NCBI RefSeq assembly: GCF_005234135.1
Contig: NZ_CP039964.1
Coordinates: 1,555,001 to 1,619,000, forward strand
From: Pseudorhodobacter turbinis
GTDB lineage: Bacteria; Pseudomonadota; Alphaproteobacteria; Rhodobacterales; Rhodobacteraceae
Length of the DNA: 64,000 bases
Direction: 5' to 3'
A program made the position numbers and the translations under genes. Of the stretch, positions 25,722 through 34,655 are shown one piece after another (position 1 is the stretch's first letter; every line of letters starts with the position of its first letter). The notes beneath the pieces are model-generated. The model searched no databases. It saw only the letters and a program-made list of their open reading frames with translations, and had not been told where the DNA came from.

Positions 25722-27647
25722 TCACGCCCGTTTTCCCACAACGGAAACGCCCAGAACCTCCAGAACCTTGCCCTCGATCTGCGCGGCATCCATTCCGGCG
25801 ACCTCATACATCCGTTCGGGGCTGGCTTGGTCAATAAAGATGTCCGGCAGCACCATAGAGCGGAACTTAAGGCCGCTATCAAACACGCCCTCTTCGGCCA
25901 AAAGCTGGGCAACGTGCGATCCGAAACCGCCAATCGCACCCTCCTCAACCGTAATCAGAACCTCATGCCGTGCGGCCAGATCCAGGATCATATCGCGGTC
26001 CAGCGGCTTGGCGAAACGGGCATCGGCAACCGTCGGGTCAATGCCCTTGGCGCTTAGGTTTTCCGCCGCTTTCATCGTCTCGGACAGTCGGGTACCAAAC
26101 GACAGAATCGCCACGCGCGCGCCTTTCCGCATCATCCGGCCCTTGCCGATTTCCAGTGGCACGCCGCGTTCGGGCATCTCGACGCCCTCACCCTCACCGC
26201 GCGGAAAGCGGAAGGCGATCGGGCCGTCATCATGGGCCGCGGCCGTGGCGACCATATGGACCAGCTCGGCCTCATCGGCGGCGGCCATCACCACCATGCC
26301 AGGCAGGTTGGCAAGGAACGCCACATCAAACGCACCGGCATGGGTTGCGCCATCAGCGCCCACCAGCCCCGCCCGATCAACAGCAAAGCGTACCGGCAAT
26401 CGCTGGATCGCGACATCATGCACAACCTGATCGTAACCGCGTTGCAGGAAGGTCGAATAAAGCGCGCAAAACGGCTTCATCCCGCCCGCCGCCATCGCCG
26501 CCGAAAACGTCACGGCGTGTTGCTCTGCGATCCCCACATCGAAACACCGGCGCGGAAACCGTTCGGCAAAAAGGTTCAACCCCGTTCCATCCGGCATCGC
26601 CGCAGTGACGGCCACGATCTTGTCATCACGCGCGGCCTCATCCACCAGTGCTTTGGCGAAAACCGAGGTATAGCTGGGCGCGTTTGATGGGGCTTTTTTC
26701 TGCTCGCCGGTCAGCACATTGAATTTCGCGGTGGCATGGCCCTTATCGCGCGCAGCCTCGGCTGGGGCATAGCCTTTGCCCTTTTTGGTGATCACATGGA
26801 TCAGCATCGGCCCCGTCGCGCGATCATGAACCGCGCGCAGCACCGGCAACAACAGGTCAAGGTCGTGGCCATCAATCGGGCCGACGTAGGAAAAGCCAAG
26901 CTCCTCGAACAAGGTGCCGCCGACCGTCATGCTTTTGAGCACCTCTTTGGCCCGTCGCGCGCCTTCCTGAAACGGGCCGGGCAAAAAGCTGACAGCGCCT
27001 TTGGCAACGGCCTTGAGATCTTGGAACGGCGCGCCGGCATACAGACGGCTCAGGTAGGATGACATCGCCCCCACCGGCGGCGCGATCGACATCTCGTTAT
27101 CATTCAGGATCACAAACAGCCGTTTTTTCAAATGGCCCGCGTTGTTCATCGCCTCATAGGCCATGCCCGCGCTCATCGAACCATCCCCGATCACGGCAAC
27201 GGCATCACCCGCATCGCCGCCCAGATCGGCCGCCACGGCAAAGCCCAGCGCCGCACTGATCGAGGTCGAACTATGCGCCGCGCCGAAGGGGTCAAAGGGG
27301 GATTCGCTGCGCTTGGTGAACCCTGAAAGCCCGCCCTCGGTACGCAGGGTGCGGATCCGGTCGCGCCGCCCCGTCAAGATTTTATGTGGATAGCATTGGT
27401 GCCCGACGTCCCAGATAATTTTGTCGCGCGGCGTATCGAAAATCGCATGCAGTGCCACGGTCAATTCCACCACGCCGAGACCCGCGCCCAAATGCCCGCC
27501 GGTGACAGAAACGGCAGAAATCGTCTCTGCCCGCAGCTCATCCGCGACTTGCCGCAATTCGCGATCAGACAGGGATTTCAAATCCGATGGCAAAGCCACG
27601 CGGTCAAGCATCGGGGTTTTGGGCCTGTTATCCGTATGATCTGTCAT
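25722..27647 (-). CDS. dxs: 1-deoxy-D-xylulose-5-phosphate synthase
   Basis: Condenses pyruvate and glyceraldehyde-3-phosphate, the first step of the MEP isoprenoid route, with thiamine diphosphate. The 641 aa protein has the cofactor-binding [18 protein letters not shown], the [13 protein letters not shown] segment with a conserved histidine, the transketolase-like [17 protein letters not shown], and a full C-terminal domain. It follows ispA by 15 bp in the classic xseB-ispA-dxs order, so the isoprenoid entry enzyme and prenyl synthase are co-expressed. Confidence 0.97.
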   Translation of the reverse strand: MTDHTDNRPKTPMLDRVALPSDLKSLSDRELRQVADELRAETISAVSVTGGHLGAGLGVVELTVALHAIFDTPRDKIIWDVGHQCYPHKILTGRRDRIRTLRTEGGLSGFTKRSESPFDPFGAAHSSTSISAALGFAVAADLGGDAGDAVAVIGDGSMSAGMAYEAMNNAGHLKKRLFVILNDNEMSIAPPVGAMSSYLSRLYAGAPFQDLKAVAKGAVSFLPGPFQEGARRAKEVLKSMTVGGTLFEELGFSYVGPIDGHDLDLLLPVLRAVHDRATGPMLIHVITKKGKGYAPAEAARDKGHATAKFNVLTGEQKKAPSNAPSYTSVFAKALVDEAARDDKIVAVTAAMPDGTGLNLFAERFPRRCFDVGIAEQHAVTFSAAMAAGGMKPFCALYSTFLQRGYDQVVHDVAIQRLPVRFAVDRAGLVGADGATHAGAFDVAFLANLPGMVVMAAADEAELVHMVATAAAHDDGPIAFRFPRGEGEGVEMPERGVPLEIGKGRMMRKGARVAILSFGTRLSETMKAAENLSAKGIDPTVADARFAKPLDRDMILDLAARHEVLITVEEGAIGGFGSHVAQLLAEEGVFDSGLKFRSMVLPDIFIDQASPERMYEVAGMDAAQIEGKVLEVLGVSVVGKRA

Positions 27648-27662
27648 GGTGCCCCCTTGGGC

Positions 27663-28526
27663 CTAGCTTTCGCGCGCGATCACGAAACGTGCCGCCGCTG
27701 TCAGATTATCTGCCTTTGCACCATAAGGGGCAAGGGCGGTGGTCGCCTCATCAATCAAGGTGGCAGCGCGGGCCTTGGCACCGTCGAGCCCCAAGAGGGA
27801 AACGAAGGTAGCCTTGCCCGCATCGACATCCTTGCCCAGCCGCTTGCCCGCCTTGGTCGCATCCCCCGTCACATCCAGGATGTCATCCGTGATCTGGAAC
27901 GCAAGCCCGATGGCCGCGGCAAAACGTGCAAGCGGGGCCGGATCAGCACCCGCCAGAACCGCGCCCGCGGTGGCCGACCACTCAAACAAGGCGCCGGTCT
28001 TGCCGCGCTGAAGGCGGGTGATCTGTTCCAATGTCAGCGGAGTGGTCGCAGTCTCTGCCGCGATATCCAACGCCTGACCCAGCACCATGCCGCGCGCACC
28101 GGCCGCACGGGCCATGCCCGCCACCAGCACAAGCCGGTTGGCACCAAGCGCGGGATCGGTCAACAGCTCAAACGCCAGCGATTGCAGCGCGTCACCGGCC
28201 AGAACGGCAACCGCCTCATCCCATTTACGGTGAACGGTGGGCAAACCACGACGCAGGTCGTCATTATCCATGCAAGGCATATCGTCATGCACCAGCGAAT
28301 AGGCGTGCAGCGCCTCAATCGCCGCCGCCGCCGCAACCGCATTTTTCGGCGCAATCCCGTGCAACGCCGCCGATTCCAGCACGAAAAATCCGCGCAAGCC
28401 CTTACCGCCGGTGCAGGCATAGCGCATCGCATGGATCACAGGCTCATCATCAAGCCCCGCCAATGCGGTATCAAGTCGGGATTGCACGCGGGCCGAAGAG
28501 GCCGCAAGCAAGGCGGGAAAGCTCAC
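27663..28526 (-). CDS. ispA: Polyprenyl (farnesyl) diphosphate synthase
   Basis: Builds C15 farnesyl diphosphate from isopentenyl and dimethylallyl diphosphates. The first aspartate-rich motif is HDDMPCMDNDDLRRG and the second ITDDILDVTGD; the isopentenyl-binding GGKGLRG and the KTGALFEW motif are present. The 287 aa length and operon position support the short-chain FPP type. The start overlaps the xseB stop in ATGA, showing translational coupling. Confidence 0.95.
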   Translation of the reverse strand: MSFPALLAASSARVQSRLDTALAGLDDEPVIHAMRYACTGGKGLRGFFVLESAALHGIAPKNAVAAAAAIEALHAYSLVHDDMPCMDNDDLRRGLPTVHRKWDEAVAVLAGDALQSLAFELLTDPALGANRLVLVAGMARAAGARGMVLGQALDIAAETATTPLTLEQITRLQRGKTGALFEWSATAGAVLAGADPAPLARFAAAIGLAFQITDDILDVTGDATKAGKRLGKDVDAGKATFVSLLGLDGAKARAATLIDEATTALAPYGAKADNLTAAARFVIARES

Positions 28527-28762
28527 ATCCCCTCCGCCGGGGTGGTGCCGATGGCTTGGCCGTCCTTGGCGCGGATCATTTCGACCTTATCCTCGGCCTC
28601 TTTCAGCTTGGCTGCGCAATGCGCCTTGAGGGCAGCGCCACGCTCATAAAGCGCGATCGAGGCCTCAAGCGGAACTTCGCCCCGTTCAAGCGAGGTGACG
28701 ACCTGCTCCAGCGCGCCCATCGCTTCTTCAAAACTCATCTCTGCCACTGGCTTATCGGTCAT
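28523..28762 (-). CDS. xseB: Exodeoxyribonuclease VII small subunit
   Basis: A 79 aa helical protein that activates the large subunit XseA, which is not encoded here. The signature SFEEAMGALEQVVTSLERGE and the following LYERGAALKAHCAAKLKEAE are fully typical. It overlaps the upstream histone-deacetylase-like gene by 11 bp and the downstream ispA by 4 bp, so four genes form one coupled run. Confidence 0.95.
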   Translation of the reverse strand: MTDKPVAEMSFEEAMGALEQVVTSLERGEVPLEASIALYERGAALKAHCAAKLKEAEDKVEMIRAKDGQAIGTTPAEGM

Positions 28763-29684
28763 TCCCGCGTTCCTTCAATACTGCCACATGTGCGGCGGCA
28801 GAGGCCGCCAGCGCATCCAGATCATAACCGCCCTCTAGGGCCGATACCACCCGCCCCGCGCAATGCGTGTCGGCAAGATCACAAATTCTATGGGTGAGCC
28901 ATGCGAAATCATCCTCGGCCCAGCGCAGATCGCCCAATGGATCGGCATGATGGGCGTCAAAACCGGCCGAAATAAGGATAAGGTCGGGCGCAAACGCATC
29001 AATCGCAGGAAAAAGCTGCGCCTCATAAGCCGCGCGCATTTCCGCCCCCGTACAGCCCGCAGACAGGGGCAGATTGTGGATCTGGCCATGCGCTCCTTTT
29101 TCCGATGCCGCCCCCGTACCGGGATACTGCGGCATTTCATGGGAAGAGGCGAAAACCACGCGCGGCTCATCCCACAAAAGGCTTTGGGTGCCATTGCCGT
29201 GATGCACGTCGAAATCCACAATCGCCACACGCGAAAGCCCGTGATGATCCAACGCATATTTGGCCGCAATCGCTATGGTACCAAAGAGGCAAAACCCCAT
29301 CGCGGTTTCACGTTCTGCATGATGGCCCGGCGGGCGCGTGGCCACAAAAGCATTCGCCGCCCCGCCTGACAGCACCAGATCCACCGCCCCGCAAGCACCG
29401 CCCACGCCGCGCAAGGCCGCGTCAAAACTGCCGGGGGCAAGATAGGTATCGCCCGTAAGCCCGATCCAGCCCTGCCTGGGGATCGCGGCACGCAGCCTGT
29501 CGATATGGCGCGCCGAATGGCAGCGCAGGATATCCGCCATACGCCCCCGATCCGCATCACACCGCCGCAAATCCATCCCCGCAAGCGCAGAGGTAACCGC
29601 ATAAAGCCGTGCGACCTGCTCGGGGTTGCCGGGCGGCTCGATGTGCAGATCGCAATCGGGATGGGTAAAGAATGCAGTTGTCAT
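28752..29684 (-). CDS. Histone deacetylase family protein (acetyl-amide hydrolase)
   Basis: A 310 aa zinc hydrolase of the HDAC/AcuC/acetylpolyamine group. The active site shows RPPGHHAERETAMGFCLF (paired histidines), VDFDVHHGNGTQSL (zinc aspartate and histidine) and SAGFDAHHADPLG (second zinc aspartate). Bacterial members deacetylate small amines or protein lysines, and the exact substrate is not predictable. It heads the run ahead of xseB-ispA-dxs, an arrangement seen repeatedly in alphaproteobacteria. Confidence 0.93.
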   Translation of the reverse strand: MTTAFFTHPDCDLHIEPPGNPEQVARLYAVTSALAGMDLRRCDADRGRMADILRCHSARHIDRLRAAIPRQGWIGLTGDTYLAPGSFDAALRGVGGACGAVDLVLSGGAANAFVATRPPGHHAERETAMGFCLFGTIAIAAKYALDHHGLSRVAIVDFDVHHGNGTQSLLWDEPRVVFASSHEMPQYPGTGAASEKGAHGQIHNLPLSAGCTGAEMRAAYEAQLFPAIDAFAPDLILISAGFDAHHADPLGDLRWAEDDFAWLTHRICDLADTHCAGRVVSALEGGYDLDALAASAAAHVAVLKERGNDR

Positions 29685-29743
29685 TCGGGGCCTTCACGGC
29701 TGCACGACGGCTGCTTCAAATTCAGACGCCCTTTGAAAAATTG

Positions 29744-30457
29744 CTAGTCCGGTGCCAACATATACCCCTCGCCGCGCACGGTCTGGAGATACCGCGGCTG
29801 CTTTGGGTCGCGCTCTATCTTGCGGCGAAGACGGGTGATCTGCACATCCACCGCACGTTCCTGACCGCTGGTTTCCTCGGCACCGTCAGTGCGGCCCAGA
29901 TCACCGGCAAGGGTTTCACGGCTGATCGGCTGCCCCGGCTGTGCGGCGAATACGCGCATCAACTGCGCCTCGGTCGCGGTCAGGCGCACGGGATCGCGAC
30001 CCTGCCACAGCTCTGCACGGTCAACATCATAGCGCACAGTGCCAAGATGCAGCACTTTTGGCCCAACCTCGGCCTGCGCCTGCGGGACACGGCGCAAAAT
30101 GGCATTGATGCGCAACAACAGCTCTTTTGGCTCAAAGGGTTTAACGAGGTAATCATCGGCCCCTGCCTCCAGCCCGTCGATCTTGCTAGAGGATTCGCCC
30201 CGCGCCGTTAGCAGCAGGATCGGCACCGAGAGCCGTTCGCGCAACTCGCGCGTCAGGGCGATGCCGTCAATGCCGGGCATCATCACATCCAGCACAACCA
30301 TATCAAAATCCAGCCCGTCCAGCAAACGCCGCGCCTGCGCGCCATCTCGGGCGATGGTGACCAGAAAACCATTGCGCATCAGGAACTTTTGCAAAAGCCC
30401 GCGAATGCGTTCGTCATCATCAACCACCAAAAGATGGGCCTGCGGATCGGGGATCAT
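29744..30457 (-). CDS. petR: PetR-like response regulator (OmpR class)
   Basis: A 237 aa regulator with an N-terminal receiver (VVDDDERIR acid pocket, phosphorylatable D57 in MVVLDVMMPG, and KPFEPKELLLR) and a C-terminal winged helix (VDVQITRLRRKIERDPKQPR). In Rhodobacter capsulatus the pair petP-petR is needed for cytochrome bc1 production. Here it is likewise coupled to a MarR-type gene by a 4 bp overlap. No histidine kinase and no petABC genes are nearby. I base the gene name on the regulator pair, not on target evidence. Confidence 0.85.
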   Translation of the reverse strand: MIPDPQAHLLVVDDDERIRGLLQKFLMRNGFLVTIARDGAQARRLLDGLDFDMVVLDVMMPGIDGIALTRELRERLSVPILLLTARGESSSKIDGLEAGADDYLVKPFEPKELLLRINAILRRVPQAQAEVGPKVLHLGTVRYDVDRAELWQGRDPVRLTATEAQLMRVFAAQPGQPISRETLAGDLGRTDGAEETSGQERAVDVQITRLRRKIERDPKQPRYLQTVRGEGYMLAPD

Positions 30458-30951
30458 ATGTTCGCCTCCTTCAGGCTTTGATACTGGCGATTGGCCTCTT
30501 CGTCCATCATCGCCTCCAGTACCAGACGAAATCCCTGCACTGCCCCCGGCCCCGCAGCACGGTAGGCGGCCCGCAAACGTGCCCGCTGCGCGTCGGACAA
30601 ACGGCGTTCCAGCGCGGTACCCTGTTGGGTCAGGTGCAAATGGCGTTCGCGTTTGTCAGAGTGGCCCACACGGCTTTCCACCAGCCCATCCGCAATCAAG
30701 CTGCGCAAAACCCGGTTGAGCGATTGTTTCGTCACCCCCAGAATCGCCAAAAGGTTATTCACCGTGGTGCCGGGACTGCGATGGATGAAATGCAGCGCAC
30801 GATGGTGGGCGCGGCCATAATCCATCCCCTCCAGAATACGGTCAGGATCGGCGGTAAACCCGCGATAGGCAAAAAACATCGCCTCAATCCCTTTGCGCAC
30901 CTGATCGTCGGTCAGAAACAGCAGGTTTTCACCCGTTTGCAAATGATCCAT
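30454..30951 (-). CDS. petP: PetP-like MarR-family regulator
   Basis: A 165 aa winged-helix protein. The DNA-binding region is VNNLLAILGVTKQSLNRVLR with the wing VGHSDKRERHLHLTQQG; the N-terminal helix YRGFTADPDRILEGMDYGRAHHRALHFI is typical of the PetP branch. It is the first gene of a two-gene unit with petR and is transcribed away from ilvE across 154 bp. Its ligand is unknown. The pairing of a MarR protein with a response regulator and no kinase is the PetPR hallmark. Confidence 0.85.
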   Translation of the reverse strand: MDHLQTGENLLFLTDDQVRKGIEAMFFAYRGFTADPDRILEGMDYGRAHHRALHFIHRSPGTTVNNLLAILGVTKQSLNRVLRSLIADGLVESRVGHSDKRERHLHLTQQGTALERRLSDAQRARLRAAYRAAGPGAVQGFRLVLEAMMDEEANRQYQSLKEANI

Positions 30952-30995
30952 AGCCTGCCCCCGTTTATTGCTGGCTGGATTTTATGTCAGCCTTG

Positions 30996-31024
30996 TTGAC
31001 TTTCCAACCCTTGAATGCTAGCAA
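30996..31024 (+). promoter_or_regulatory. Possible sigma-70-type promoter of ilvE
   Basis: TTGACT at 30996-31001 and TAGCAA at 31019-31024 are 17 bp apart, giving a good -35 and a fair -10, about 80 bp upstream of ilvE. The site lies in the petP/ilvE divergent gap. Confidence 0.35.
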
Positions 31025-31105
31025 ATCGACGTGATTTACGCAACTTTATGACCGAAGCGGCCCTAAATTGCGCAATTAATGCAAATTTACTTACGGAGAG
31101 CGCAG

Positions 31106-31972
31106 ATGGCCGGATATGATGATCGCGATGGAAAGATATGGATGGACGGGGAATTGGTCGATTGGCGCGATGCCAATGTCCACATCCTGACCCACGCGTT
31201 GCACTATGCCTCCTCGGTGTTTGAGGGGGAGCGTTGCTACAACGGCAAGATTTTCAAGTCGATTGAACACTCCGAACGGCTGCGCAAGTCGGGTGAGCTG
31301 CTGGATATGCCCCTGCCCTATTCGGTTGCCGAAATCGAAGCCGCCAAGGAAGCCACGCTCAAGGCAAACGGCTTTACCGATGCCTATGTGCGCGTAATCG
31401 CTTGGCGCGGCGCGGGTGAGGATATGGGCGTCGCCGCCAAGCGCAACCCGATCCGCATGGCCGTGGCTGCATGGGAATGGGGCAACTACTATGGCGATGC
31501 AAAGTTCAAGGGTGCCAAGCTGGACATCGCGAAATGGAAGCGCCCAAGCCCCGAAACCATCCCACATAATGCCAAGGCCTCGGGGCTTTATATGATCTGC
31601 ACCATGTCCAAACATGCGGCAGAGGCGAAGGGCTGTTCAGATGCGATGATGTTCGACTATCGCGGCTATGTGGCCGAGGCGACGGGCGCCAATATCTTCT
31701 TTGCCAAGGACGGTGTGGTTCATACACCGCTGGCAGACGGGATCTTGAACGGTATCACCCGCCAGACCGTGATTGGTATGCTCAAGGCCAAAGGGGTTGA
31801 GGTGCAGGAACGCCGGATCGAAGCGTCCGAACTGGCAGACATGCAGCAATGCTGGCTGACCGGTACTGCGGCCGAAATTACCCCCGTGGGCCAGATCGGC
31901 GATTACACCTTTGAGGTCGGGCAGATGATCAAAGATCTCTCCTCTGAATATGAGGCATTGGTGCGCGCCTAA
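31106..31972 (+). CDS. ilvE: Branched-chain amino acid aminotransferase
   Basis: A 288 aa fold-type IV PLP enzyme that makes valine, leucine and isoleucine from their keto acids. It has SVFEGERCYNGKIF near the N-terminus, the PLP lysine in PHNAKASGLYM, EATGANIFF, and ILNGITRQTV. This is the closer match to classical IlvE of the two class IV enzymes in the window. The ATG at 31106 follows CGGAGAG; an earlier in-frame ATG at 31079 lacks a site. A strong terminator follows. Confidence 0.95.
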   Translation: MAGYDDRDGKIWMDGELVDWRDANVHILTHALHYASSVFEGERCYNGKIFKSIEHSERLRKSGELLDMPLPYSVAEIEAAKEATLKANGFTDAYVRVIAWRGAGEDMGVAAKRNPIRMAVAAWEWGNYYGDAKFKGAKLDIAKWKRPSPETIPHNAKASGLYMICTMSKHAAEAKGCSDAMMFDYRGYVAEATGANIFFAKDGVVHTPLADGILNGITRQTVIGMLKAKGVEVQERRIEASELADMQQCWLTGTAAEITPVGQIGDYTFEVGQMIKDLSSEYEALVRA

Positions 31973-31993
31973 TTGCCGCCCAAAGCCCAAAAC

Positions 31994-32022
31994 AAAAGCC
32001 CGGTGCCAAGCGCCGGGCTTTT
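31994..32022. terminator. Bidirectional rho-independent terminator
   Basis: AAAAGCCCGG at 31994-32003 pairs with CCGGGCTTTT at 32013-32022. The T and A tracts on both sides let it work for ilvE on the plus strand and the small gene at 32029 on the minus strand. Confidence 0.85.
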
Positions 32023-32028
32023 CGCGTT

Positions 32029-32220
32029 TCAGGCCATATGGCCGCGCGCGATTCGCAGGTAATGCTGAAGGCGCGTACCACTGTGACCTTGCGGGCGTTG
32101 CACCAGCGCGCGAATGGCCGGATGCGGTGCCTGCTCTCCCGAACGTTTCTCCATCGCCCAAAAGTGCTTTTTGCGCGGCGTGTCCGAAGTCGTACGCTTG
32201 TCGGCGATATGCTTGGTCAT
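32029..32220 (-). CDS. Small basic protein of unknown function, 63 aa
   Basis: I do not recognise this protein. It is rich in Arg, Lys and His and has no hydrophobic segment, so it is a cytoplasmic, perhaps nucleic-acid-binding protein. Phrases such as TPRKKHFWAMEKRSG stand out. The ATG at 32220 has GGGAGGA directly upstream, and a terminator lies at its end, so it is likely real and possibly co-transcribed with queG, which ends 54 bp upstream on the same strand. Confidence 0.6.
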   Translation of the reverse strand: MTKHIADKRTTSDTPRKKHFWAMEKRSGEQAPHPAIRALVQRPQGHSGTRLQHYLRIARGHMA

Positions 32221-32274
32221 ACTATCCTCCCACAGGGTTACTTCAGGGAAGCATAGCACATCTGGTGGTCTGCG

Positions 32275-33303
32275 TCACGACAGACGGGCGATCGCCCAAG
32301 CAGCAGCATCGGCCACGGTGGCATCCGGATCAGCCAACAACGGCTGGGCCGCCTCGCGCAGAGTCGGGTTGCCGGAATTGCCTATGGCATAAAGAACATT
32401 GCGAATGAAGCGGTTGCGCCCGATCCGCTTGACCGGGCTGCCGGAAAAGCGGGTACGAAAGCTGGCATCATCCAGTGCCACCAGCTCTGCCAATGGCGGC
32501 GCGCCGACGCGGTGGGCATAGCCGTTTTCGGAGGCCGTCACCGCGAATTTATTCCACGGGCAAATCGCAAGACAATCATCACAGCCATAAATACGATTCC
32601 CCAGCAACGGGCGCAGATCAGGATCAATCGGGCCATTATGTTCAATCGTTAGATAGGAAATGCAGCGCCGCGCATCCAACTGGTAAGGCGCGGGGAAAGC
32701 CTTGGTCGGGCAAATATCAAGACAGGCGGTGCAATTGCCGCAGTGGCTGGTTTCCGGCGCATCGCGCGGCAATTCCATCGTGGTAAAGATAGAGCCAAGG
32801 AAAAACCAGTTCCCCAGATCGCGCGACAAAAGATTGGTGTGCTTGCCCTGCCAGCCCAGACCCGCCGCCTGCGCCAAGGGTTTTTCCATCACAGGGGCGG
32901 TATCGACGAAAACCTTGATCTGCGCGCCGGTCTGATCAACCATCCAGCGGCCCAGCCGTTTCAGACGTTTTTTCACCAAGTCATGGTAATCACGCCCCTG
33001 CGCATAAACCGACACAGCGGCCTGATCGCGCAGCTCCAGCACCGGCAGCGGGTTTTCGGGGGGGGTATAAACCTCAGCCAACATGATGACCGAACGCGCC
33101 TCAGGCCAAAGCGCGGCGGCCGAGCCGCGCCAGCCCATGCGCTCTGCCATCCAGCCCATCTGCCCGTGACGACCCAGATCAACATATTGCGCCAGCCGTT
33201 CGGCCGTGTCGGACGTGGCATCCGGCGCGCAAATGCCCATGGCCGAAAACCCCTCGGCCAGCGCGCGATCGTGCAGCACGGCGCGAAAGGCAGCGGCATC
33301 CAT
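32275..33303 (-). CDS. queG: Epoxyqueuosine reductase
   Basis: Performs the last step of queuosine synthesis in tRNA, reducing the epoxide with a cobalamin cofactor and two 4Fe-4S clusters. The clusters are at [16 protein letters not shown] and [13 protein letters not shown]; the N-terminal cobalamin-binding domain and a HEAT-like C-terminal end ([16 protein letters not shown]) are present. The 342 aa length is typical. It starts 3 bp after ptsN ends, so the two are probably co-transcribed. Confidence 0.96.
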   Translation of the reverse strand: MDAAAFRAVLHDRALAEGFSAMGICAPDATSDTAERLAQYVDLGRHGQMGWMAERMGWRGSAAALWPEARSVIMLAEVYTPPENPLPVLELRDQAAVSVYAQGRDYHDLVKKRLKRLGRWMVDQTGAQIKVFVDTAPVMEKPLAQAAGLGWQGKHTNLLSRDLGNWFFLGSIFTTMELPRDAPETSHCGNCTACLDICPTKAFPAPYQLDARRCISYLTIEHNGPIDPDLRPLLGNRIYGCDDCLAICPWNKFAVTASENGYAHRVGAPPLAELVALDDASFRTRFSGSPVKRIGRNRFIRNVLYAIGNSGNPTLREAAQPLLADPDATVADAAAWAIARLS

Positions 33304-33306
33304 GGG

Positions 33307-33771
33307 TCAGGCAGCTTTGGAGGTGCGTGCTTCGGTCAAAATGGCGTGCAGCTTGGCCGGATCGGAATTGGCGCGCAGCTTGGCCACAACGCCCGCATCG
33401 CGCATCGTCCGCGAGACCAGCGCCAGTGCCTTGAGGTGGTCCACGCCGGAATCCTTGGGCGCAAACAGCGCAAACACCAGATCGACCGGCAGCCGGTCAA
33501 CCGAATCATATTCCAGCGGTTTTTCCAGCCGCAAAAAAACACCGATGATCTTATCCAGCTCTTGCAGCCTTGCATGTGGCAAGGCGATGCCATGGCCCAC
33601 ACCTGTCGGGCCAAGGCTCTCGCGTTCCTGAATGCCATCCACCGCGATAGAGGCATTCAGGCCATGGACAGAAGCCACCACCTCACCGATCTCTTGAAAG
33701 AGACGTTTCTTGCTGGTGAGATGGTTGATGATGCGAACAGCACCGGGCTCCAAAAGGCTTGATATGTCCAT
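33307..33771 (-). CDS. ptsN: PTS IIA-like nitrogen-regulatory protein
   Basis: A 154 aa EIIA-Ntr protein of the nitrogen phosphotransferase system, which signals cell nitrogen and potassium state. The phosphorylatable histidine is H66 in GVGHGIALPHARLQELD. It lies just downstream of hpf, the usual position in proteobacteria. Its partners (PtsP, NPr) are not in the window. Spacing to queG is 3 bp. Confidence 0.95.
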   Translation of the reverse strand: MDISSLLEPGAVRIINHLTSKKRLFQEIGEVVASVHGLNASIAVDGIQERESLGPTGVGHGIALPHARLQELDKIIGVFLRLEKPLEYDSVDRLPVDLVFALFAPKDSGVDHLKALALVSRTMRDAGVVAKLRANSDPAKLHAILTEARTSKAA

Positions 33772-33804
33772 GACCCGCTTTATCCCGCGCCAAGGTTGGG
33801 CGCT

Positions 33805-34380
33805 TTACTTTGTGTGCCGCGGGTCAATCCAGCCGATATTACCGTCATCACGACGATATACGACATTCACCCCGCCATGTTTCGAGTTCCGAAAGACTAA
33901 CATGCGTTGCTCTGCCAGTTCCAGCTGCATGACCGCTTCACCAACCGAAACTGTGGGGACCTTCGTCTCCATCTCGGCGATGATCATGGGCTGGAGTGAC
34001 TCGGGCTCCGCGTCTCCGTACTCTTCTTTCGAGGCGAGGATATAGGACGAACCGCCGTCGAACTCAACCGGGGTCACGCGATCACGGTGATGGTCGCGCA
34101 AACGCCGCTTATAACGGCGCAATTGTTTGTCGAGCTTTTCACGGCAGGATTCAAAAGCGGCATAGACTTCGGTCGCCTGCCCACGGGCTTGCGCGGTCAG
34201 GCCGGTCGAAAGATGGATTGTTGCCTCACAGACCAGCTCGTGTGCGTCGCGCGAAAATATCACAAGGGCATCCGTCGGGCGCAGGGCATATTTTTCCACT
34301 GTCTCGCCAAGTTCGGCCTTCACATGGGTTTGAAGCGCCTCGCCAATTTCAATTTGTCTACCGCTGATCTGATACCGCAT
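33805..34380 (-). CDS. hpf: Ribosome hibernation-promoting factor, long form
   Basis: A 191 aa long HPF: an N-terminal ribosome-binding S30AE domain (MRYQISGRQIEIGEALQTHV to about residue 105) and a C-terminal dimerisation domain (from about 125, with AVMQLELAEQRMLVFRN and the closing YRRDDGNIGWIDPR). It joins two 70S ribosomes into inactive 100S dimers in starvation. The ATG at 34380 has a perfect AAGGAGGG; the frame extends to 34404 without homology. The 275 bp upstream lacks rpoN, which separates lptB and hpf in many proteobacteria. Confidence 0.96.
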   Translation of the reverse strand: MRYQISGRQIEIGEALQTHVKAELGETVEKYALRPTDALVIFSRDAHELVCEATIHLSTGLTAQARGQATEVYAAFESCREKLDKQLRRYKRRLRDHHRDRVTPVEFDGGSSYILASKEEYGDAEPESLQPMIIAEMETKVPTVSVGEAVMQLELAEQRMLVFRNSKHGGVNVVYRRDDGNIGWIDPRHTK

Positions 34381-34464
34381 AGTCCCTCCTTCGTGGTCCG
34401 GCATAGGGGTGGCCCTGCACTGTGCAAGACGCCTTGCCGATGGGTTTTCGGCACCGGGACAACC

Positions 34465-34496
34465 GGTTAATACCTTTTATTAATGGGTAGTTAACC
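34465..34496. repeat. AT-rich imperfect palindrome upstream of hpf
   Basis: GGTTAATACC at 34465-34474 is nearly inverted as GGTAGTTAACC at 34486-34496 (one extra base) around an AT-rich centre, about 85 bp upstream of hpf. It may be an operator or an RNA hairpin. Confidence 0.4.
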
Positions 34497-34601
34497 CTTG
34501 GCATTACTGAAATCCGATTGGTCCGGTTCACGCTTGTATCAAAGGTATTTGGCGACACAGACGGGCAGCTTGTCAATGGGGTCGTAGCAAAACTGTAAGA
34601 A

Positions 34602-34633
34602 TTATCGCGGTTTCGGCGCACCGGTCGCGATAA
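34602..34633 (-). terminator. Hairpin downstream of lptB
   Basis: TTATCGCG at 34602-34609 and CGCGATAA at 34626-34633 are exact inverted copies, between lptB and hpf. It could end the lpt transcript, leaving hpf to its own promoter. Confidence 0.5.
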
Positions 34634-34655
34634 AAAATTTTCAAGGGGGGCGCGA

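Noticed and set aside
27384..28649. Plus-strand frame of 421 codons across dxs and ispA
   Set aside because: Both minus-strand genes have clear active sites; this frame spans two genes and has no domain.
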